Shown here one piece after another: positions 5,018 to 6,292 of a stretch of 6,292 nucleotides of DNA (its first letter is position 1; every line of letters starts with the position of its first letter). Origin of the DNA: JBIOJM01 sp044450785 (lineage in GTDB: Bacteria; Planctomycetota; Planctomycetia; Isosphaerales; Isosphaeraceae). Position numbers and translations under genes: made by a program. The notes under the pieces are model-generated. The model was not told the DNA's origin. It saw only the letters and a program-made list of their open reading frames with translations, and searched no databases. The stretch covers positions 1 to 6,292 of the forward strand of contig JBIOJM010000465.1 in NCBI GenBank assembly GCA_044450785.1, in the 5' to 3' direction.

Positions 5018-6187
5018 ATGTCGGATTCATCGAGACGAGGTTTCCTCAGCGCGGCCGCGCTGGCCGCGGGCGCGGTCGGGATGGAGGTCGCCGCCACGGC
5101 CGACGACAGGGTCAGGGGTCATACCGACCCCACCCTTGACGGTGAGAAACTGCCGTCGTTCAAGTTCGCCATGGAGGACCAGGAGGGTCGGGTCACCGAA
5201 GCGGGCTCGGCCAAGGAGGCGACGATCAAGCAGTTGCCCGTCTCCAAGGGGCTGGCCGGCGTCTCGATGAGGCTCAAGCCCGGCGGAATTCGCGAGCTGC
5301 ACTGGCACGCAATTGCCGCCGAGTGGGCGTTCGTGATCAAGGGCAAGGTCCGCTCAACCGTGATCGCGCCCGACTCCCAGTCGGAGATGAACGACTTCGA
5401 CGCCGGCGACGTCTGGTACTTTCCCCGGGGCCACGGCCACATGCTCCAGAACATCGGCTCGGAGGAGGCCCACTTCGTTCTGATCTTCGACGACGGCGCC
5501 TTCTCCGAGTTCGGCACCTTCAGCAGCTCCGACTGGCTGGGCCACACGCGGCCGGAGATCCTCGCGCAGGCGCTTGGCGTCCCCGCCTCATCGTTCGCCA
5601 AGTTCCACAAGGAGGAGCTGTACATCGTCTCGGGGCGGACCGCACCCAAGGAGTTTCCCCCGCTGCACCAGGGCGAGCAGCGACTCACGGCGCAGACGCA
5701 CAGGTATCCGCTCTTGGCGCAGCACCCGCATACGAATCTGGCCGGGGCGGGCGAGGAGCGGCGTGTCAGCGCCAAGGAGTTCCCGATCTCGGCGGACATG
5801 ACCGGCGTGATTCTCGACCTCAAGGTCGGCGCCCTCCGCGAGCCGCACTGGCACCCCAACGCCGACGAGTGGCAATACTACATCTCCGGCAAGGCTCAGA
5901 TGACCGTGTTCGGCTCCCACAGCCGGGTCAGGACCGAGGAGTTCAAGGCGGGCGACGCCGGCTACGTCCCACGTGGCTACGGCCATTACATCGAAAACAC
6001 CGGCGACGGCCCGCTTCGCGTCCTGATCGGGTTCAATACCGGCGACTATCAGGAAATCAGCCTGTCGACCTGGCTCGCCGCCAACCCCGACGCCGTACTC
6101 GCCGACAACTTCAAGACGTCCGACGAACTCGTCGCCAGGTTCCCCAAGCATCGCGTGTTCATCGCATCGAAGGATGGCCCAGAATGA
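5018..6187 (+). CDS. oxdC: Tat-exported bicupin oxalate decarboxylase, 389 residues
   Basis: Oxalate decarboxylase converts oxalate to formate and CO2 using manganese and catalytic O2. Seen: a Tat signal (SSRRGFLSAAALAAGAVG, 4-21) with probable cleavage near ATA-DD (26-30), so the enzyme acts outside the cytoplasm, unlike Bacillus subtilis OxdC. Two cupin domains follow. The N-terminal site has IRELHWH (R92, H95, H97), E102 and H141; the C-terminal site has LREPHWHPNADEW (R274, H277, H279, E284) and H323. Long matches to OxdC recalled from memory include HEWQYYISGKA-like DEWQYYISGKA and GYVPRGYGHYIEN. The active-site lid SENS of OxdC is SEFG here, keeping the essential glutamate as E164. The C-terminal-site glutamate OxdC E333 aligns with I337, suggesting only the N-terminal site is catalytic. 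Length fits the family (OxdC 385) plus signal. No operon partner, such as a formate dehydrogenase or oxalate transporter, is visible. A related oxalate-binding or oxidase activity is less likely. Confidence 0.9.
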   Translation: MSDSSRRGFLSAAALAAGAVGMEVAATADDRVRGHTDPTLDGEKLPSFKFAMEDQEGRVTEAGSAKEATIKQLPVSKGLAGVSMRLKPGGIRELHWHAIAAEWAFVIKGKVRSTVIAPDSQSEMNDFDAGDVWYFPRGHGHMLQNIGSEEAHFVLIFDDGAFSEFGTFSSSDWLGHTRPEILAQALGVPASSFAKFHKEELYIVSGRTAPKEFPPLHQGEQRLTAQTHRYPLLAQHPHTNLAGAGEERRVSAKEFPISADMTGVILDLKVGALREPHWHPNADEWQYYISGKAQMTVFGSHSRVRTEEFKAGDAGYVPRGYGHYIENTGDGPLRVLIGFNTGDYQEISLSTWLAANPDAVLADNFKTSDELVARFPKHRVFIASKDGPE

Positions 6188-6263
6188 GCATCTCCGAAAG
6201 CGTCAAGCGGCATCGGCTCAGTCAAAGAAGAGGGGTAAGGCGACCGGCGGATGCAAATTCACC

Positions 6264-6290
6264 GTAGGACGGATTGCCAATCCGTCCTAC
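6264..6290. repeat. Perfect inverted repeat, 12-bp arms, downstream of the bicupin gene
   Basis: GTAGGACGGATT (6264-6275), loop GCC, AATCCGTCCTAC (6279-6290). The stem is perfect and sits 77 nt after the bicupin stop. No T-run is visible before the window ends 2 nt later, so a terminator role cannot be settled. The compact form resembles dispersed REP-type palindromes; it is not related to the 3027-3070 palindrome. Confidence 0.6.
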
Positions 6291-6292
6291 AA

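Noticed and set aside
6184..6267. 27-codon frame overlapping the bicupin stop as ATGA (MSISESVKRHRL...)
   Set aside because: It is too short, has no recognisable motif and ends beside the 6264-6290 palindrome. The ATGA overlap is suggestive but not enough.
5323..6267. Plus-strand 314-codon frame inside the bicupin gene, and antisense frames 5119-5859 and 5588-6151
   Set aside because: These are shadows of the bicupin gene, whose cupin motifs and Tat signal are in the 5018 frame.
1..6292. CRISPR array, tRNA, rRNA or transposase gene
   Set aside because: No spaced direct repeats, cloverleaf, rRNA sequence or transposase motif was seen anywhere in the window.

Overview
The window is 6292 bp of GC-rich bacterial chromosome. 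It carries five recognisable protein genes, one probably frameshifted small gene, and several palindromic or tandem repeats. The high GC, strong purine-rich ribosome sites, a TTG start, long rhomboid loop, Tat-exported enzyme and dispersed palindromes fit a planctomycete, perhaps Isosphaeraceae. That assignment is inference; no rRNA or other marker gene is present.

Layout. (1) 1-1085, minus strand: an unrecognised 184-residue protein lies 47 bp upstream of a rhomboid-family intramembrane protease, which runs off the left edge. A heptanucleotide tandem repeat lies between them. (2) 1086-1636: a divergent intergenic region with a weak candidate promoter, a short hairpin and a strong ribosome site for a TTG start. 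(3) 1637-3022, plus strand: a complete CPSF-type metallo-beta-lactamase/beta-CASP ribonuclease with all expected motifs. (4) 3027-3070: a 20-bp-stem palindrome between convergent genes, a likely bidirectional terminator or REP-like element. (5) 3083-4774, minus strand: a lower-GC two-gene accessory module. An 86-residue protein of unknown family, readable only with a +1 frame change, overlaps by 16 nt the start of a 481-residue ImmA/IrrE-type zinc metallopeptidase. A consensus extended -10 box lies 6 nt before the small gene's ATG, which suggests leaderless transcription. (6) 5018-6187, plus strand: a Tat-exported bicupin closely resembling Bacillus oxalate decarboxylase. (7) 6264-6290: a second perfect palindrome.

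The blocks look functionally independent: membrane proteolysis, RNA processing, an accessory protease module, and oxalate breakdown outside the cytoplasm. The best candidate for something undescribed is the small protein plus ImmA/IrrE module. It lacks the usual helix-turn-helix partner, has lower GC than its flanks, and its first gene appears split between frames.
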